Shown piece by piece: positions 17,201 through 26,265 of a stretch of DNA of 64,000 bases. Position numbers and translations under genes: made by a program. The DNA is taken from IMG/VR virus record IMGVR_UViG_3300042434_002493, positions 1 to 64,000 of that record; one strand, 5' to 3'. How positions within the stretch are numbered: position 1 is the stretch's first letter; each line of letters begins with the position of its first letter. Origin of the DNA: a virus. The notes below the pieces were generated by a model that was given only the letters and a program-made list of their open reading frames with translations, had not been told where the DNA came from and ran no database searches.

Positions 17201-20200
17201 CGCGGGGTTGCATCGTGGGCGCACGGCCCGGCCGGCAAGACGATCACGGCCGAGGAGATGGCCGCGCACTCCGACGAGCGCGTGCGCGCCGCCCTGGACG
17301 CCGCGAAGGCCGACGTCGCGATTCCGACGCCGGTGCGCGGCAGCCAGACGGTGATCGCCGGGAAGACGTACATCCTCACCCCGGGCGAGAGCGGGGCCCT
17401 GCGCTGGCGCCGGCTCGACAGCATCGACGACGCACGCGAACTGCTGCACAGCGGAGACGCGGCCCTCAAGAGTGCCGGGGATCTTGCGCTGCGGTACGGG
17501 GATCTGCGCTCCGCGATGGCCCGAGGCGACTACCTGCGGGCCCGTGGCATCCGCCGCAAGCTCCAGAAGGACCTGAACGCCTGGGTCGAGAACTACGGCG
17601 TGCCCGCCAGGCACCCCGAGATCAACGCGCTCGCCGGCCAGGACGCGAACATCGCGCACCTGGTCGCCGCGGTGAATCCCGACAAGACGATGGCCGACAT
17701 CCTGACCTCGGACCCGGTCATCCCGCCCGCCGCCACCGGCGACCGGGCGGTCCCGGCGACGAGCGTCAGCGAGGCCGCCAGCCACCTCGCCACCCACAAT
17801 CCCGGCCAGCCGATCACGGTCGCCAAGCTCCGCGAAGCGTTCCCGAGCACGGCCGAGGACGATGAGATCGTCGCCGGCCTGGTGGAGAGCGGCGAGTACG
17901 TGGACGCCCGCGGGGCCTTCGGTGTCGAGAGCGACGCGCCTGGTGTCTTGCACGCGGACGACTACGCGAGCGGGGATCTCTTCGCTCTGCGCGACCACGA
18001 GTTCGAGCAGGCCGCGAGCGAGGACGACGCGACCCGCCAGCGCGCCGAGGCCCGCCTTGCCCTCGTGCAACGCCACATCGACGAGCGGTGGCGTCCGCTC
18101 GACCAGGTCGAGGTCTCCGTCCGCAGCGGGTGGATTCCGCCCCACGTCATCGAGGCGTGGCTCAACAGCCCCGACGTGATCGCCGACTGGCACAAGGCCA
18201 GTCAGTTCAAGGTCACGGAGGCCGGGGGCGTCTACACGGTCTCCTACTTCGACGAGGCCAAGGGCAAGCGCGTCAAGCACAGCGGAGAGCCGGACCACGT
18301 CCCCGCCCGCAACATCCTGCGCTACATGAACCGCCTACCCCTGCACGGAGAGCGAGCCCGCGACGAGGCCGAGGCTGAGGACGAGAAGTTCCGCTCGTGG
18401 CTCGCCTCTTCGGACCTCCGAGGGGACGTCGAGGAGATTTACAACCGCCGCTTCACCGGGCAGGTCCCGAGGCGTTTGAACAGCACGCCGATGAAGATCG
18501 ACGGGTTGCAGAAGGAGTTGTGGCCCTACCACTACGAACAGATCCGATGGAACACAGACCGCCGGGGCGGGATCGTCGCGATGGACGTCGGACTGGGCAA
18601 GACGTTCAACACCATCGCAACCGCGCGCCAGATGCGCGTCACAGGCCAGGCCCGCAAGGTGGCCGTCACCTGCCCGAAGTCGGTGATCATCAACTGGAGC
18701 AAGGAGATCGAGGACCTGCACCCGGGCGCGAAGGTCATGATCGTGGGGGCGACGAGCAAGGAGAAACCCAAGAAGACCTGGCGCGACCCCACCGTGCCCG
18801 AGTACGTGGCCGTCACCGACAACGACGAGACCTTGACGAAGAAGCTCGCCGACATCGCCGCCAACGACTACGACCTCGTTCTCTTCACCTACGAAGCGCA
18901 GGCCCGCATCCCCGTCCGCGACGACAACGTCACGCGCTTCGAGGGCGATGATTTCTGGTCTCGACGAGCGTCGAAGTTGAGCGACAGCGAGGCCACGGTC
19001 GCCCAGTCCGCCGAGACCCGCCAGAAGAAGCTCGCCCAGGCGCTCGCCTCCTACCAAGCCGAGCGCGCCAAGCTCGGTTTCAACGTGAAGCAGTCCATCA
19101 TCCACTGGGAGGATCTGGGCATCGACACGATGTTCGTGGACGAGGCCCACAACTTCGCCAACCTCGGGAGCCCGCGCTCCCGAGGAGGGCAGGTCAAGAT
19201 GATGGGGAGCAGCTCCGACAACGTGAAGCGGGCTCACGACCTGCAATTGAAGGCCGCTCTGGTGCGCGAGCGCCGCAAGCCCGACGAGACCGACGACGCC
19301 TACCAGCGCCGCATGGACGAGAACAAGGAGCAGGGCCTCGGCGTCAACGGCAACGGCGTCTTCATGCTGACCGCGACGCCTGCGAAGAACAGCCCGATGG
19401 ACGTCTACCACCTCATGCTCCAGGCCACCCCGCAGGTCTGGCGCGAGGTCGGCGTGCGCAACCTCGAAGAGTTCATCGACCGCTACGTGGACATCGAGGA
19501 GCGGCCGATCATCAACACCGAGCAGAAGGCCGAGATGGCGAACTGCGCGGTCGGATTCAAGAACCTCATCGAATTGCGCGCGGTCATGGAGCGCGGACTG
19601 AGGCGCCGCACCGCCAAAGAGGTCAACCTCAAGGTGCCGCAGACCGAGCGCGAGGAGCACCTCGTGGACATGACGCCGCAGCAGCACAAGGCGTTCCGCG
19701 ACATCCGCGACGAGTTCGAGCGCCGCAAGCTCGACAAGGACGAGCGGGTCGCCAATTCCGCGACCCTTTGGCTTCTGCACCAGCTCAACGCCGCCGGCAC
19801 CGATCTGTCCCTACTCTCCGATGAGCACCCAGAGCACGCGGGCGAGTGGCGGCACAGCCCGAAGTACCACGAGGCCGTGGGCACCATCGTGAAGAACCTC
19901 AAGAGCGGGCGTGGCGGCCAGGTCGTATTCATCGACCGCAACGCCAGCCACACGCACATGAAGAATCTCCTGGTGGAGGCAGGCATCCCCGAGAGCGAAA
20001 TCGAGATCCTGAACGCCACGACCGCGGCCGACGCGGACAAGCGGTACGCGGTCAGCGAACGCTTCAACCTGGGCAAGACCCGGGTCGTCATCGGGAACAC
20101 CGGGACGATGGGCGAGGGCGTCAACCTCCAGAAGAACACGAGCGATCTGCACCACCTCGACCTACCGTGGAGCCCCGGCAAGTACCACCAGCGCGAGGGC

Positions 20201-21391
20201 CGCGCCGTCCGACAAGGCAACAAGTACGGCAAGGTGCGGATTCACACCTACTTCTCGAAGCGCAGCTTCGACAGCTACCGCCACGCCATCTTGAGCGGCA
20301 AGCAGGGGTGGGTCTCGAACCTGTACAGCGGAGGCGATTACGCGGAGAACACCGAGGAGGGGGAGGACTTCAGCCCCGAAGAGTTGCAGATCATGTTGGC
20401 CGACGACCCCGACGAGGCCCGCAAGGTCTTCGAGGCGAACAAGGGGGCCCGCGTGGCCGCCCTCCAGGATGCGGCCCGCGCGAAGGCCATGCGCGACTGG
20501 CAGGGAGTCATCAAGCGCCGCAGCGCGCTGGCGAAGATGGCCGACAAGACCAGTCACGCGGCCCGGCGCCTCGAAGACACCATCCGCCTCGACACCGCGC
20601 GACTGAAGCGGGTGACGGAGTTGCCCAAGCCGCTGCGCGCCGCGCTCGACTCCGACCTCCCATGCGTCGCCGTGCCCACCACCGGGGCGATCATCAAGGT
20701 CGGCGACGTCATCCTCCCGAAGAACGGCAACGTGCTCGAAGACGCGCACGTCGTAACCGACGTGGACCCAGTCAAGGGCGCGGTCTCGATTCGACCGTTC
20801 GGCCGCAAGCGCCCCGCCTACTACGGCAAGCACACTCTCACAGCGGCCGAATTGCCGGCCTACGTCCACCACGAGGGCCCGGAGACGGAGGCGGACGCTT
20901 ACAGGCCGCAGGTCCGGGAGAAGCTCGCCGCTGCGGCGAAGTTCCCGACGCTGGCCGGGCACGACCTCGCAGAGATGCGAGACTGGCCGGAGGCGATCCG
21001 GCGCGAGTTCGAGCCCGAGGCCCGACAGATCGCCGCCGCCGCCGTCTCGCACGTCAACCCATACGGCCACGTTTTCGTGCGCCATGGCGACACAGTGAAG
21101 GCTGTCCGCGGCGACAGCCCGGAGGCCAAGAACGCCGCCCCCCTTCTACCGTGGGGCGAAGACCGCGAGGCCATCCTGCGGGGCCTGGTGACTCACCTGC
21201 GCACCGAGGGCAAGAAGCAGGTGGTCACGCAGGGCAAGCGCGGCTCCATGAATTACACCGGGCGCTACGAGTACCAGCCGAGCTACGAATGGAAAAATGC
21301 TCACGCCCGCGTCGTCGGCGGGCGGGGAGACGACTACGGGCTTGAGCAGGAGGCCATCAGGCGCATCCACCAGGAGGACCAGGCGAAATGA
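14234..21391 (+). CDS. DarB-like N6-adenine methyltransferase / SF2 helicase (antirestriction type)
   Basis: The 2385-aa protein joins a DNA methyltransferase to a SNF2-type helicase, the layout of phage P1 DarB, an injected antirestriction protein. Order: a shared tag near residues 48-75 (LFGGDPTHGGHL), a degenerate second tag near 371-393 (DPTDGGRL), methyltransferase motif I LEPACGSGVF (about 761-770) and motif IV NAPF (829-832), and helicase motif I GLGKT (about 1453-1457). Then come DEAH (1636-1639), TATPAKNS (about 1714) and QREGRAVRQG (about 1986). NAPF replaces the usual (N/D)PP(F/Y). The ATG at 14264 (MFFIRIEGL), with GCGAGG upstream, may be the true start. It would act on phage or host DNA; target sequence unknown. 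A 4-base overlap joins it to the next gene. Confidence 0.8.
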   Translation: MADSRGEVCPMFFIRIEGLKAEQLALFGGATPASKPRPTSAPAGQLDLFGGDPTHGGHLVERVIFTKAGHQQTFHVLPVEAPKAKRKAKPAIGPDLFAWADQATPSQVASALVDAHQQAKRPEATPEDIERRDQLLTAAQAHQSNRQSESPEVAPLADPTPTATPAGTTPEDAPAGTIFHGYTSDYSTQIQWAKREDGQWFRRGQDKTPRGYRWSGWVKGGPPNERASIHGSGNVGPTRMARLPQEGGADEAMAGAKIIPNRHTKTGEALWTVQLQDRVSSETYQEILAHAKGLGGRYSSFRGNGAIPGFIFKTEDAARAFTGQQAEEEEQEATEPAAVNPPVSPESSPAETPEAKPDAVTPTADQIRKDPTDGGRLQPRKITGKDGVTRTYYVSQDVEGDVAAKLAANPDFQQSAKVNHRDNLVFAIKKTVEDMAADEAVARNELGHADEHAKGWGLFYFDGLDQIGRQNFLEAVASKLAQSVRDQEPANLPSREAEPAQLPDPVAEPAETVKYLESAPAGAQVTLAHDDGRHVWEKGEKGWRPEGAPDGPPVTDEGLARAAQAGAAEIVDGPAPADAAPRRTLQESLESFRQGLTLTEDQAKGDWTPQRMSRAHLVTSILDHLWSDKTGPSGEPTDDMQAAMTQAAEAEADRIIAETKKPRVAKPEATASGPKANTQSFGRDLTPKQRKDANSSAVEIIQRAVSQGRELTQKEMDEVALYSGRGGIGDSLNQYFTRPDIAASMWDLLAHHGLAPDAKVLEPACGSGVFMQTAPEGVTMTAVEIDPEVALVASSLHGARHTVHAQSFEEFAVARERGVGDRFDAVITNAPFCTRTGDGARIHKPEYTSADAYFVDTALDQVKEGGLVAMIVHRGVMSNDGMQEFRRRIGDRAELVDAFRLPVEAFKHADTTVVSDVIILRKRPEVVATALARGGEEVGRALGVNDEDLIYGRWFDDKPDRVLGTVGKDWRGSDLVEGSADACAPLIRARGVASWAHGPAGKTITAEEMAAHSDERVRAALDAAKADVAIPTPVRGSQTVIAGKTYILTPGESGALRWRRLDSIDDARELLHSGDAALKSAGDLALRYGDLRSAMARGDYLRARGIRRKLQKDLNAWVENYGVPARHPEINALAGQDANIAHLVAAVNPDKTMADILTSDPVIPPAATGDRAVPATSVSEAASHLATHNPGQPITVAKLREAFPSTAEDDEIVAGLVESGEYVDARGAFGVESDAPGVLHADDYASGDLFALRDHEFEQAASEDDATRQRAEARLALVQRHIDERWRPLDQVEVSVRSGWIPPHVIEAWLNSPDVIADWHKASQFKVTEAGGVYTVSYFDEAKGKRVKHSGEPDHVPARNILRYMNRLPLHGERARDEAEAEDEKFRSWLASSDLRGDVEEIYNRRFTGQVPRRLNSTPMKIDGLQKELWPYHYEQIRWNTDRRGGIVAMDVGLGKTFNTIATARQMRVTGQARKVAVTCPKSVIINWSKEIEDLHPGAKVMIVGATSKEKPKKTWRDPTVPEYVAVTDNDETLTKKLADIAANDYDLVLFTYEAQARIPVRDDNVTRFEGDDFWSRRASKLSDSEATVAQSAETRQKKLAQALASYQAERAKLGFNVKQSIIHWEDLGIDTMFVDEAHNFANLGSPRSRGGQVKMMGSSSDNVKRAHDLQLKAALVRERRKPDETDDAYQRRMDENKEQGLGVNGNGVFMLTATPAKNSPMDVYHLMLQATPQVWREVGVRNLEEFIDRYVDIEERPIINTEQKAEMANCAVGFKNLIELRAVMERGLRRRTAKEVNLKVPQTEREEHLVDMTPQQHKAFRDIRDEFERRKLDKDERVANSATLWLLHQLNAAGTDLSLLSDEHPEHAGEWRHSPKYHEAVGTIVKNLKSGRGGQVVFIDRNASHTHMKNLLVEAGIPESEIEILNATTAADADKRYAVSERFNLGKTRVVIGNTGTMGEGVNLQKNTSDLHHLDLPWSPGKYHQREGRAVRQGNKYGKVRIHTYFSKRSFDSYRHAILSGKQGWVSNLYSGGDYAENTEEGEDFSPEELQIMLADDPDEARKVFEANKGARVAALQDAARAKAMRDWQGVIKRRSALAKMADKTSHAARRLEDTIRLDTARLKRVTELPKPLRAALDSDLPCVAVPTTGAIIKVGDVILPKNGNVLEDAHVVTDVDPVKGAVSIRPFGRKRPAYYGKHTLTAAELPAYVHHEGPETEADAYRPQVREKLAAAAKFPTLAGHDLAEMRDWPEAIRREFEPEARQIAAAAVSHVNPYGHVFVRHGDTVKAVRGDSPEAKNAAPLLPWGEDREAILRGLVTHLRTEGKKQVVTQGKRGSMNYTGRYEYQPSYEWKNAHARVVGGRGDDYGLEQEAIRRIHQEDQAK

Positions 21392-21708
21392 CCCCCACGA
21401 AGGAGTCCGCGACCATCCTGGTGCAGATGCTTCAGACGCACCCGGCCTACTACCTGAACTTCGGGCCCTACTGGTGGATCGTGAAGCGGTGGTTGCTGCG
21501 CCTGGGGTTTACGCGCGCCAACACCCGCCACCTGGGAACGTACACGGACCCGCAGGCCCGCGCCTGGTACACCGACCGGCCGTTTCTCAGCGCCATCGAG
21601 CAGGCGTTCGCCTACCAGGCCGAGCGCGCCCAGAACTGCCCCGGCTCGCCGTTCTGCCAGACGCCAGACGGTGAGGACTACATCCTGGAAGACCAGGACG
21701 CCGAATGA
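21388..21708 (+). CDS. Small protein between polyvalent genes, unknown
   Basis: The 106-aa product overlaps the preceding methyltransferase-helicase gene and the following multi-enzyme gene by 4 bases each, so it is translationally coupled to both. The middle is aromatic and basic (YYLNFGPYWWIVKRWLLRLG), followed by ARAWYTDRPFLSAIEQAFAYQ, with two Cys residues late (NCPGSPFCQ) and an acidic C-terminus. It lacks the shared tag. No family is recognised. Its tight coupling suggests a small partner of one of the two large proteins. Confidence 0.7.
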   Translation: MTPTKESATILVQMLQTHPAYYLNFGPYWWIVKRWLLRLGFTRANTRHLGTYTDPQARAWYTDRPFLSAIEQAFAYQAERAQNCPGSPFCQTPDGEDYILEDQDAE

Positions 21709-24700
21709 ACCCCGCCGCCCTGTTGCTCCAGCTCCAAGCCAACCGGGAAGCCGGCAAGGCCATCGACCGCAGCGACACCGCGACCGCATCCCTGCTTCCC
21801 GCGCTGGACGCCGCCGGTGACATCGACCACGGCGGGCGGCTCCACGCCGAGATGCGAACGGACAAGCGCGGGCGGACCCAGCATCGGCACGTCCGATGGG
21901 AGGAATTGAAGGGCGAAGACCTGGTTCACCAGGGCTACGTCAAGGCAGGCAGCCCCGCCGCGTTCGAGGCCCTGGGGGGGGACGAGTTCGCCGATCCGTC
22001 ATGCGCGCGGTGCGGGGCACGGATCAAGCACGCCTACCTGACCAACCACGGGCCCCTGGGGGGCGACTGCCTGGCGACGTTGACTGGCGACGACAGTTCG
22101 CGCGCCGCGGCGCGCCGGTTCGTGGAGAAGCTCGACAAGGCGCAGGACAGCGCCCACCGGAGCAAGCGTACCCTGGCCGTTCTGACACTCAGCTTCGACC
22201 AGCACGCCGGCCAGATTCGTGCCGACTTCCAGCTCACCAACGGCCGCCCGTGGTACGGCGCCGCTGGTGACGCTCGCCACGCGGTCATGTTCCACGCCGC
22301 CGCTTCCCAGTGGGCCGAGGCCCGAGGCTTGGAGGTGGACGAGCATCTCTCCGGGGACGAGAGCGCGCTCGCCGCCGCCAAGCGCATCGCCAGGGAGCGC
22401 CGGGCCGAGTTACAGGCCCGTGCCACCAGCAAGGCCGAGCAGGAAGTAGCCCGCATCCGCAGCGAGTCCCTCCGCCGCCTAGACGGCGTCCTGGCATTCC
22501 TGAAAGCGCCGCAGAACTACCGCCGGGCGCCCGTCGAAGCCGACTGGTTTTTCGGGCCCCTGAAAGCCCAGGCGGCAGACGCGATCCGAGAGCAGGTTGG
22601 CTTCCGCGTTCGCAGGTTCCGCAACAGTCGCGGCGACGAACTGACGGAGGTGTCCGCGCGTCAACAGGGGCGCGGCCCCATCGTCGGCATGTTCCCGCCC
22701 GACGACTACGACGACCTCATCGACCGAATCCAGAGCGCAGGCTTTGAGGTGGAGAGCCAGGAAGCCGCCAAGGCCCTGCCGCTCGACCCCCCGCCGCAGG
22801 TCCGCCGGCCGCAGGAGCACCACCACCACGGCAGCGTGAAGGTGCCGGGTCTGCCGACGGTGGACGTCGAGACGCCCGAGGGCACCGTGCGCCGGGGAAA
22901 GGGCAAGGACGGGGAGCCGTGGGCCGTGCTCATGCCCGCGCACTACGGCGAGTTTCGCGGCACGCTGGGCGTGGACGGCGACGCCGTGGACGTGTTCGTG
23001 GGCCCCGAGCGCGACGCGCCGACCGCGTGGGTCATCCGCGCGAAGGACCCGACGACAGGACGCTACGACGAGGACAAGGTCATGGTGGGGTTCGCCACCC
23101 GCACCGAGGCCATTCGCACCTTCCGCGCCTCGTACAACGTGCGCGGCGTGCTGGGCGAGGTCACGGGCGTCCCGGTCGCCCGTCTTGGGGCGCTCCTCGC
23201 CGATGCGAGGCACCGCGGTCTCCCGCTCAACATGCACAAGGCCGAGAGCCGCGAGCCGCCGCCGGCCGGGCCCGACTCTTCCCTGGACGACGCCTGGCGA
23301 CGCCTGGAGCATGTCCGCCAGCAGATCGCCGAGCTGGCCGACACGCACGAGGGGGGGAAAGCCATCGACAAGAAGGACACCGCCACCACGAGCATGTTCG
23401 ACCTCATGGGCGTGGGCGATCCGAGCCACGCCGGCCGACTTCACGAGGAGACCCGGACGGACGCGACCGGGCGCACCCAGAAGCGGTGGATCGCGTCGCA
23501 AGAGGCGGAGCCCGAAGGCACCATCCGGCATGGCGACCTTGTTTCGCGCCCCGCCACGGTGCGAAGTGAGCACGGCGAAATGATGGGCGGTTCTGGCAAC
23601 GCCTACACCCCAGACGGCGAGGCGTTGATCGCGCTCCCGCAACCGGGATTCGTGATCGGTGACGTGGAGATCGACGCAGCGCACCGTGGAAAGGGCCACG
23701 GACAGGCCCTCTATCTCCGGGCGATGGCCGAGCACGGGAGGCTCTACTCCTCGTGGCCAGTGAGTAAGGATGCGTTTCGCGTTCACGACGCCCTCGTCCG
23801 CAAGGGTCTGGCCACGCGCCGCAACGTCGAGACCGACGGCACCACGTTCACCGTTCTGGAGCCGACTGGGCAAGCCACGACGCCGCCCGAGGGTCTGGTG
23901 CAGATCGGCGAGCGAGCGCCCCGCGGGCGCGCGCCGACGCCCACGACCCCAGGCATGCGCGCCCAGGGCCGTCTCGACGGACTGGGCCACGAGCCGAGCC
24001 CGCCGCCGGCTCACCCCGAGCCGTCTCTGCGCGACTACGACACGATCCTGGTGAACAGCTCCGCCGGCAAAGACAGCCAGGCGATGCTCGACTACGTCGT
24101 CGCGAAGGCGCGCGCCGAGGGTGTGCTCGACCGCGTCGTCGTCGTGCATGCCGATCTGGGCAGGGTCGAATGGGAAGGCACACGCGAGCTGGCCGAGGCG
24201 CAGGCCAAGCACTACGGACTGCGCTTCGAGGTGGTGACGAAGACCAAGGGCGACCTCATCGAGCAGATCGACCAGCGCGCCGTGGACCTTCAGCAGCGCA
24301 GTCACGACGCGGCCACCCTCGCCGCGGCCGGGTTTCGCACTTGGGGCGATCTGGCGGGGGCGAGCGCCGAGACACTGGCCGGGCTGATCGGCAAGGCCCA
24401 GGCGGACGCAGCGCAGCCGACCGAGGAGCGAGCTGCCAAGCTCAAGCAGGCCGCAGAGCGCAAGCTCAAGGGCGGCAAGGCCGCGACAGACCCGGTGGAC
24501 TTCGGCAAGGAGATCGCGTGGCCGTCGAGCGCGTCGCGCTACTGCACCTCCGACCACAAGCGCGGTCCCATCCGCACGCTCATGACGCGCCTGACCAGCG
24601 AGTTCGACCGCAAGGGCGCGCCGGTGCGCATCCTGAACTGTATGGGCCTGCGGGGCGACGAGAGCAGCAACCGCGCCAAGATGCCGACGTTCGAGCACGA

Positions 24701-26234
24701 CGACGCGGCGAGCAACGGCAAGCGTCATGTGGACGAGTGGTTGCCGATCCACCACTGGAATGAGGGCGACGTCTGGCGCCGCATCCGCGACGCCGGCACC
24801 CCCTACCACGGCGCCTACGACCTCGGGATGCGCCGGCTTTCGTGCGTGTTCTGCGTGTTTGCCACCCGCGACGACCTGAAGATCGCCGCCCACGCCAACC
24901 CGGCCCTGTTCCGCGAGTATGTCGCCCTGGAGCGCCGCGTGGGGCACAAGTTCCGGGCGGACCTCGCGCTGGCCGAACTGCACGACGCGATGGCCGCGGA
25001 CGACGACCGCACCGAGGCATCGAAGGCCGCCGAGCAGATGCGCCTCTTCGGTGACCCGACCCACGGCGGCCACCTGCACGTCGAGGTCCGCACCGACAAG
25101 AGCGGCCGCACCGAGCGCCGCCACGTCCGCACCGGCTCGTTGCACACCGAGATGGGCCACGCGGGGGCGCCCGCGCCAGGCGAGCGCGGGCACATCACCC
25201 TCACGCCCGAGCGAGCCGAAGCCGAGCGCCGGGCCGGCAACATCATGGAGCACGTCGGGCGCATCTTCGACGGGGGCGAGGTACACCTCATCGAGGGCGC
25301 CATGCACGACGCCGGGCACACCCGAGAGTGGGCGCCGGACGAGAGCGGGGACGAAACTCCGTTGACCATTCGAGACGACGAGCTGCCCGGTCTGCTTGGG
25401 ATGCCCGAGTGGAGCCCGGAGGACGCCGCCGACGCTGTTGCTCTGGTTGCCGATTCAACCGCGCACGGTGGGGTCATGCCCGGCGCCGTCGTGCGCGAGG
25501 TATTGGCGGACGCCATCGCGCCGGCCGGCAAGCTGCGACTCGTCAACGTGTCGCTCGACGAGGCCCGCGACTTTGTCGCCAAGCACCACAGCCAGATGCC
25601 CGAGATGAACCCCCGCGGGCTGATCTACGCCGTGGGGTGCATGAAGGGCGGGCGCCTGGTGGCCGTCGCGACCGCCGGCACGCCGACCGGGCGATGGGGC
25701 AACGGGCGGGTGGACCCGCGCAACATTCTGGAGCTGACCCGCATCGCGTCCGACGGCACCACGAAGGGGGCGTCGTCGAAGCTCGCCGCGCGCATGATTG
25801 ACCTCCTCGACCGCTCCAAGCGGGGCGACGCCGATGCCCCCGCGCTGTTCGTGACATACAGCCTGGGGACCGAGGACGGCACGACCTACCGCGCGCTGCG
25901 AGAGAAAGGTCTGCGACCCGTGGCGCTGGTCCACGGCAAGGCCGCCGGTGGGGGCGGGGCCCGGTCAGGCAACCGCCTGGGATACGCCGAGCCCGACAAG
26001 ATCCGATGGGAGGCCGGCGCCGCGGCAGGCCCGGCCCGCTGGGATCTGCTCGAAGGCGCGAAGGCCGGACCCATCGCCAACGCCCCCGGCACTGATCCGC
26101 TACTTCCGCCCGACGAGGCTGCCAAGAGCTTCGGCGTCGTCGTCGCGTTCAAGGCCATCGACGAGGCAGATCGGGCAATGGCCCGAGGTACTGCTCCAGG
26201 TCGCCCTGCGGTTCAAGTAGCCGCGGGCGATTGA
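21705..26234 (+). CDS. Multi-enzyme polyvalent protein: pyrophosphatase-like, GNAT, PAPS-reductase-like, Mom-like modules
   Basis: The 1509-aa protein shows three modules, each opened by the shared tag. Module 1: tag (18-63), a zinc-ribbon-like piece (CARCG at about 103, then GGDC), and an InPase-like domain (about 386-505; VDVETPEGTVRRG, GDAVDVFVGP, DEDKVMVGF). Module 2: tag (about 551-600; KAIDKKDTATTSMFDLM), a GNAT acyltransferase loop (AAHRGKGHGQAL, about 658), and an adenine-nucleotide alpha-hydrolase of PAPS-reductase/DndC type (SSAGKDSQAML, about 784-794; CVFC near 1046). Module 3: tag (about 1112-1143) and a GNAT-like domain (about 1278-1405; FVAKHHSQMP, VATAGTPTGRW, LELTRIASDGT) like the XF1762/Mom group. 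Mom modifies adenine in phage Mu DNA. I infer DNA modification or defence evasion. Confidence 0.75.
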   Translation: MNPAALLLQLQANREAGKAIDRSDTATASLLPALDAAGDIDHGGRLHAEMRTDKRGRTQHRHVRWEELKGEDLVHQGYVKAGSPAAFEALGGDEFADPSCARCGARIKHAYLTNHGPLGGDCLATLTGDDSSRAAARRFVEKLDKAQDSAHRSKRTLAVLTLSFDQHAGQIRADFQLTNGRPWYGAAGDARHAVMFHAAASQWAEARGLEVDEHLSGDESALAAAKRIARERRAELQARATSKAEQEVARIRSESLRRLDGVLAFLKAPQNYRRAPVEADWFFGPLKAQAADAIREQVGFRVRRFRNSRGDELTEVSARQQGRGPIVGMFPPDDYDDLIDRIQSAGFEVESQEAAKALPLDPPPQVRRPQEHHHHGSVKVPGLPTVDVETPEGTVRRGKGKDGEPWAVLMPAHYGEFRGTLGVDGDAVDVFVGPERDAPTAWVIRAKDPTTGRYDEDKVMVGFATRTEAIRTFRASYNVRGVLGEVTGVPVARLGALLADARHRGLPLNMHKAESREPPPAGPDSSLDDAWRRLEHVRQQIAELADTHEGGKAIDKKDTATTSMFDLMGVGDPSHAGRLHEETRTDATGRTQKRWIASQEAEPEGTIRHGDLVSRPATVRSEHGEMMGGSGNAYTPDGEALIALPQPGFVIGDVEIDAAHRGKGHGQALYLRAMAEHGRLYSSWPVSKDAFRVHDALVRKGLATRRNVETDGTTFTVLEPTGQATTPPEGLVQIGERAPRGRAPTPTTPGMRAQGRLDGLGHEPSPPPAHPEPSLRDYDTILVNSSAGKDSQAMLDYVVAKARAEGVLDRVVVVHADLGRVEWEGTRELAEAQAKHYGLRFEVVTKTKGDLIEQIDQRAVDLQQRSHDAATLAAAGFRTWGDLAGASAETLAGLIGKAQADAAQPTEERAAKLKQAAERKLKGGKAATDPVDFGKEIAWPSSASRYCTSDHKRGPIRTLMTRLTSEFDRKGAPVRILNCMGLRGDESSNRAKMPTFEHDDAASNGKRHVDEWLPIHHWNEGDVWRRIRDAGTPYHGAYDLGMRRLSCVFCVFATRDDLKIAAHANPALFREYVALERRVGHKFRADLALAELHDAMAADDDRTEASKAAEQMRLFGDPTHGGHLHVEVRTDKSGRTERRHVRTGSLHTEMGHAGAPAPGERGHITLTPERAEAERRAGNIMEHVGRIFDGGEVHLIEGAMHDAGHTREWAPDESGDETPLTIRDDELPGLLGMPEWSPEDAADAVALVADSTAHGGVMPGAVVREVLADAIAPAGKLRLVNVSLDEARDFVAKHHSQMPEMNPRGLIYAVGCMKGGRLVAVATAGTPTGRWGNGRVDPRNILELTRIASDGTTKGASSKLAARMIDLLDRSKRGDADAPALFVTYSLGTEDGTTYRALREKGLRPVALVHGKAAGGGGARSGNRLGYAEPDKIRWEAGAAAGPARWDLLEGAKAGPIANAPGTDPLLPPDEAAKSFGVVVAFKAIDEADRAMARGTAPGRPAVQVAAGD

Positions 26235-26259
26235 GCCGCGGCGCGGCGCAGGGTACAAC
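26231..26259 (+). promoter_or_regulatory. Sigma70-like promoter TTGAGC-N17-TACAAC, leaderless layout
   Basis: TTGAGC (26231-26236) and TACAAC (26254-26259) are separated by 17 bases. The predicted start point, 6-7 bases past the -10 box, falls on the ATG at 26266. No clear ribosome site lies between, so the message for the 2831-aa protein could be leaderless. The -35 box includes the stop codon of the previous gene. Confidence 0.4.
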
Positions 26260-26265
26260 GGCCGC

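Noticed and set aside
15737-18298. An 853-codon open frame on the minus strand.
   Set aside because: It is antisense to the methyltransferase part of the DarB-like gene and has no recognisable domain. It is a GC-bias shadow.
22479-25319. A 946-codon open frame on the minus strand.
   Set aside because: It is antisense to the 1509-aa protein, whose motifs are clear; no domain is seen.
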